Assembly (NCBI GenBank): GCA_023150055.1
Contig: JAKLLP010000066.1
Span: forward strand, 1-9,057
Origin: Gammaproteobacteria bacterium
GTDB taxonomy: Bacteria > Pseudomonadota > Gammaproteobacteria > Steroidobacterales > GCA-2729495
Direction: 5' to 3'
DNA: 9,057 nucleotides
Part shown: in pieces, positions 6,438-9,057 of the stretch
Position numbering within the stretch: the stretch's first letter is position 1
Layout: each line of letters opens with the position of its first letter
Position numbers and translations under genes: made by a program
Notes under the pieces: model-generated
What the model was told of the DNA's origin: nothing
The model's input: the letters and a program-made list of their open reading frames with translations, nothing else
Database searches by the model: none

Positions 6438-6583
6438 AGTCAGAACCTGGCCAGATGCTGCCTGATCCACGGCAGCAGGCGCCGGAAATCGCACTCGCCC
6501 CGTTCGAGCAAGCCGATCAGGAACCGGTGGGACGAGTGACTGGTGGATGGCGAGTCCTTGCTTCCGTGGACAGATGCCGGACG
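6438..6583 (-). other. Intergenic stretch with open minus-strand frame lacking a start codon
   Basis: Immediately after the TAG of the antitoxin-like gene the same minus-strand frame stays open for about 48 codons, to a TGA at about 6440. It reads like protein in its second half (HRFLIGLLERGE, then CDFRRLLPWIRQHLARF) but has no ATG or GTG. It could be the tail of a decayed toxin gene; I do not recognise the family. A 7-base stem TGCTGCC/GGCAGCA with an 8-base loop (6456-6477) lies 18 bases after the methionine synthase stop but lacks a T run, so it is a poor terminator candidate. Confidence 0.35.
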
Positions 6584-6796
6584 CTACTTCGCAAGCAACT
6601 CCCCGAGCCGGCGATTGCGCTCGACGGATGCATCGAGGTGTTCGAGCACTTCCGGGCGAACACGGTGCCGGAGCAGGTACTCGCGTATCGCCTCGGTGAG
6701 CAGGCCAGAAACGTTCTGATGGGTCTCTTCGGCCATGGCGCGAAGCTCCGACCACACCTGCTCGTCGACTTTGGATCTGACCTTGATGCTCGCCAT
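6584..6796 (-). CDS. Ribbon-helix-helix (CopG-like) antitoxin / small DNA-binding protein
   Basis: A 70-residue protein with the ribbon-helix-helix layout. A short beta strand (ASIKVRSKVDEQ, residues 2-13) is followed by helix A (WSELRAMAEETHQN, 15-28) and helix B (VSGLLTEAIREYLLRHRV, 29-46), then a charged C-terminal tail (47-70) of the kind antitoxins use to wrap their toxin. Such proteins dimerise, bind operator palindromes and usually repress their own toxin-antitoxin operon. No toxin gene follows: the 146 bases downstream hold only an open frame without a start. The start at 6796 fits the strand; an ATG at 6817 would add seven residues and has AGGA too close. Neither has a strong ribosome site. 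It is divergent from the multiheme lipoprotein gene. Confidence 0.8.
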   Translation of the reverse strand: MASIKVRSKVDEQVWSELRAMAEETHQNVSGLLTEAIREYLLRHRVRPEVLEHLDASVERNRRLGELLAK

Positions 6797-6888
6797 GGTC
6801 AGAGAGTGGCCTGACATTTCCTGATTCGTCAAGACAATCATCGGACCATGCAATATATTTCGGGTCTGATTAATCACATGGCGGATCC
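6797..6888. promoter_or_regulatory. AT-rich divergent regulatory region with palindromes
   Basis: This 92-base gap between the antitoxin-like gene and the cytochrome gene is AT-rich in its middle. It contains AATATATT (6852-6859) and the perfect 10-base palindrome TGATTAATCA (6867-6876). An inverted repeat CATGG-N5-CCATG (6877-6891) runs into the cytochrome start codon. The palindromes are plausible operators for the ribbon-helix-helix protein. A TTGACG (6832-6837, read on the minus strand) resembles a -35 box but has no -10 at the right distance. Confidence 0.45.
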
Positions 6889-9057
6889 ATGCCCGATAAA
6901 TCCCGATCGCCGATGCGTTTCGCCCGTTCGCCGATTTGCCACCCGATAACGGCGTTCGTCCTGACGGCGATCACCGCAGGCAGCCTCGCCGCCTGCGCCC
7001 CGGCGACCCCACCGCCGCCGCCAACCTTCGCAGGCTCCACCGCATGCGCCGACTGTCACGCGCAGCCCTATGCGTCCTGGCGCGGATCGCAGCATGCGCT
7101 CGCCATGCAGGAGGCGACCGAGGCGACGGTCCTCGGCGACTTCGACGACGCGACGATCACCGCGCACGGTGTCACCTCGCGCTTCTTCCGCCGCGATGGG
7201 CGATTCGTTATCAATACGGACGGCCCGGACGGCCAGCCCGCCGACTTCGAACTGAAATACACCTTCGGCGTGGCTCCGCTGCAGCAGTACCTGGTGCCGT
7301 TCCCGGACGGCCGACTGCAGGCCCTGGGTATCGCCTGGGACGCGCGTCCGGCCGAAGCCGGCGGCCAGCGCTGGTTCCACCTGTATCCGGACCAGACTTT
7401 GAAAGCCGGCAATCCACTGCACTGGACCGGTCTCGACCAGAACTGGAACTACCAGTGCGCCGACTGCCACTCCACCAACCTGCGCAAGAACTACGACGCG
7501 GACAAGGGCCGCTTCACCACGACGTGGTCGGAAATCAGCGTCGGCTGCGAGGCCTGTCATGGACCGGCCTCGAATCACGTCGCCTGGGCGAGGAAGGACC
7601 TCGGCTGGCACGCGCTGGCGGCGACGCGGGGACTCGCCAATGCGCTCGACGAGCGCCGCGGCGTGAACTGGGCGCCGCGCGAGGCCGGCACCGCGGCGCG
7701 TTCGGCGCCCCGGGCCACGTCGCGGGAAATCGACACCTGCGCGCGCTGCCACGCGCGGCGCGGCCAGTACTCCGACGATATTCACGCGGGCCAGCCATGG
7801 CTCGACGCCTTCCGCCCCGCGCTGATCGAGCCCGGGCTGTACTTCCCCGATGGCCAGCAGCGCGACGAGGTCTACACCTGGGGATCGTTCGTGCAGAGCC
7901 GCATGCACGCGGCGGGTGTCACCTGCGCCGACTGTCATGAGCCGCACACACAGCGCCTGCGCGCGCCGGGCAACGGCGTCTGCGCGCAGTGCCATGCACC
8001 GGCCGTGTTCGATACGGCAGAGCACCACCATCACCCGGCAGGGTCCGCCGGCACGCAATGCATCGCCTGCCACATGCCGGCGACCACCTACATGGTCGTG
8101 GATCCGCGCCACGATCACTCACTGCGCATCCCGCGCCCGGACCTCAGCGTCGGCATGGGGACACCGAACGCCTGTGGCGGCTGCCATGACGAGCGCGGCG
8201 CGCGTTGGGCCGCCGCAGCCGTCGCGCGCTGGTATCCCGACCGGCGGCCCGGCTTCCAGACGTTTGCGGTGGCGTTCGCAACGGCCGAGCGCGGCGAACC
8301 CGCGGCGGCCGCGAAGCTGATCGCGATCATGGAGGACCCGGCCCAGCCCGCACTGGTGCGCGCCAGCGCGCTCGCGCGCGCGACCCGCTATCCCTCGCAA
8401 GAGGTGATCGCGGCGACCATCCGCGCGCTGGCCGATCCCGACGCTCTCGTGCGCGCCACGGCTGCCGGGTCACTGGCCGCAGCAACCCCCGCCGAGCGGG
8501 CCGAGGGCCTCGCGCCGCTGCTGCGCGACCCGGTGCGCCTGGTGCGCATGGCAGCTGCCCGCGGACTCGTCGGGGAGCCGCAAGAGCGGCTGCTGGGGGA
8601 GGAACCCGCCGCCTTCGCCGCGGCGCTCGAGGAGTGGGTGGCCGGCCAGCGTTTCAACGCCGATCGTCCCGAGGCGCTGACGAACCTCGGCACACTGGCG
8701 CTCGAGCGTGGCGCACCGCGCCAGGCAGTCTTCGCTTTCCGGCGCGCGCTGGCGCTCGACCCGAGCTTCACGCAGGCGGCGGTCAATCTCGCCGACCTGC
8801 ACCGCGCCGGCGGCGACGAGGTCAGTGCCGAGCGGGTGCTGCGCCGGGCGCTCGAGCGCAATCCCGATGATGCGGCTGCGCGCCACGCGCTCGGCCTGTC
8901 GCTGGTACGCCAGGGGCGCTCGAATGACGCGCTCGCCGAGCTCCGTCGCGCCTACCAGCTTGCGCCGGAAGCGGCGCGGTTCGCTTTCGTTTACGCCGTC
9001 GCGCTGCACGACACCGGCCAGCCCGCTGCGGCCATCGCCACGCTGCGCGAGGCGATC
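6889..9057 (+). CDS. Octaheme c-type cytochrome lipoprotein with HEAT-like and TPR repeats, 3' end off window
   Basis: An open frame of 723 residues with no stop before the window ends. Residues 1-36 form a lipoprotein signal: a hydrophobic segment ending in the lipobox SLAAC, with C36 lipidated, so the protein is membrane-anchored in the periplasm or at the outer membrane. A proline-rich linker follows. Eight CxxCH haem sites lie at C53, C190, C220, C284, C346, C365, C391 and C429; H69 (GSQHALAM) and the HHHH run near 383 are candidate axial ligands. Residues about 460-560 look like HEAT-type helical repeats (LADPDALVRATAA, LRDPVRLVRMAAA). From 595 to the edge there are about four TPRs (ALTNLGTLALERG, ALALDPSF, ALERNPDD). 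The haem part resembles the cytochrome c554-like multihaem group; the electron partners are unknown. Start at 6889 is weakly supported (GGCGGA nearby); ATG 6913 would still keep the lipobox. Eight haems require the Ccm maturation system, encoded elsewhere. Confidence 0.92.
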   Translation, partial: MPDKSRSPMRFARSPICHPITAFVLTAITAGSLAACAPATPPPPPTFAGSTACADCHAQPYASWRGSQHALAMQEATEATVLGDFDDATITAHGVTSRFFRRDGRFVINTDGPDGQPADFELKYTFGVAPLQQYLVPFPDGRLQALGIAWDARPAEAGGQRWFHLYPDQTLKAGNPLHWTGLDQNWNYQCADCHSTNLRKNYDADKGRFTTTWSEISVGCEACHGPASNHVAWARKDLGWHALAATRGLANALDERRGVNWAPREAGTAARSAPRATSREIDTCARCHARRGQYSDDIHAGQPWLDAFRPALIEPGLYFPDGQQRDEVYTWGSFVQSRMHAAGVTCADCHEPHTQRLRAPGNGVCAQCHAPAVFDTAEHHHHPAGSAGTQCIACHMPATTYMVVDPRHDHSLRIPRPDLSVGMGTPNACGGCHDERGARWAAAAVARWYPDRRPGFQTFAVAFATAERGEPAAAAKLIAIMEDPAQPALVRASALARATRYPSQEVIAATIRALADPDALVRATAAGSLAAATPAERAEGLAPLLRDPVRLVRMAAARGLVGEPQERLLGEEPAAFAAALEEWVAGQRFNADRPEALTNLGTLALERGAPRQAVFAFRRALALDPSFTQAAVNLADLHRAGGDEVSAERVLRRALERNPDDAAARHALGLSLVRQGRSNDALAELRRAYQLAPEAARFAFVYAVALHDTGQPAAAIATLREAI

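Noticed and set aside
6456..6477. Hairpin after the methionine synthase stop as an intrinsic terminator
   Set aside because: The stem is seven base pairs but no run of T follows, and the sequence lies in an open minus-strand frame.
5376..6755. 459-codon minus-strand open frame
   Set aside because: It is antisense to the methionine synthase, which has all its zinc ligands, and shows no recognisable motif.
6874..8118. 414-codon minus-strand open frame
   Set aside because: It lies opposite the octahaem cytochrome, whose eight CxxCH motifs prove the plus strand is coding; the minus translation is Arg/Gly/Ala-rich with no domain.

Overview
This is a high-GC window whose gene content and extragenic repeats fit a proteobacterium, most likely a gammaproteobacterium. 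The GTAG/GTGG-headed REP palindromes at 1553-1759 resemble those described in Pseudomonas and Xanthomonadales, and the exported sulfatase, DUF3313 protein and multiheme lipoprotein point to a Gram-negative cell envelope. No gene here fixes the genus. There are eight genes (two cut by the window edges), no RNA gene, no CRISPR array and no insertion sequence.

Bases 1-3497 form the clearest functional unit. A LysR-type regulator (3498-4436, +) is divergent from a minus-strand run: an exported formylglycine sulfatase (1785-3365), a 251-bp gap filled with REP hairpins, an exported HAD-superfamily hydrolase (526-1533), and a predicted outer-membrane beta-barrel of the 'MetA-pathway of phenol degradation'/transporter group (1-526, continuing off the left edge). 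The last two overlap by one base. I infer a regulated envelope module that desulfates, and perhaps dephosphorylates, an organic ester and moves the product. The substrate cannot be read from the sequence.

Bases 4437-6437 hold a DUF3313 exported protein (4457-5131, -), convergent with the regulator, and a short 'core' cobalamin-independent methionine synthase (5406-6437, +) with all its zinc ligands but no folate/N-terminal half. The 274-bp gap between them carries what looks like the last residues of a decayed HicA toxin gene.

Bases 6438-9057 hold a ribbon-helix-helix antitoxin-like protein without a visible toxin (6584-6796, -). Divergent from it is a large lipoprotein (6889 to beyond the right edge) with eight CxxCH haem motifs followed by HEAT-like and TPR repeats. 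This gene is the most unusual in the window and is open to the last base.

No wholly new system is proven. The best leads are the octahaem-HEAT-TPR lipoprotein, the sulfatase/HAD/barrel unit with its embedded REP array, and the partnerless core methionine synthase.
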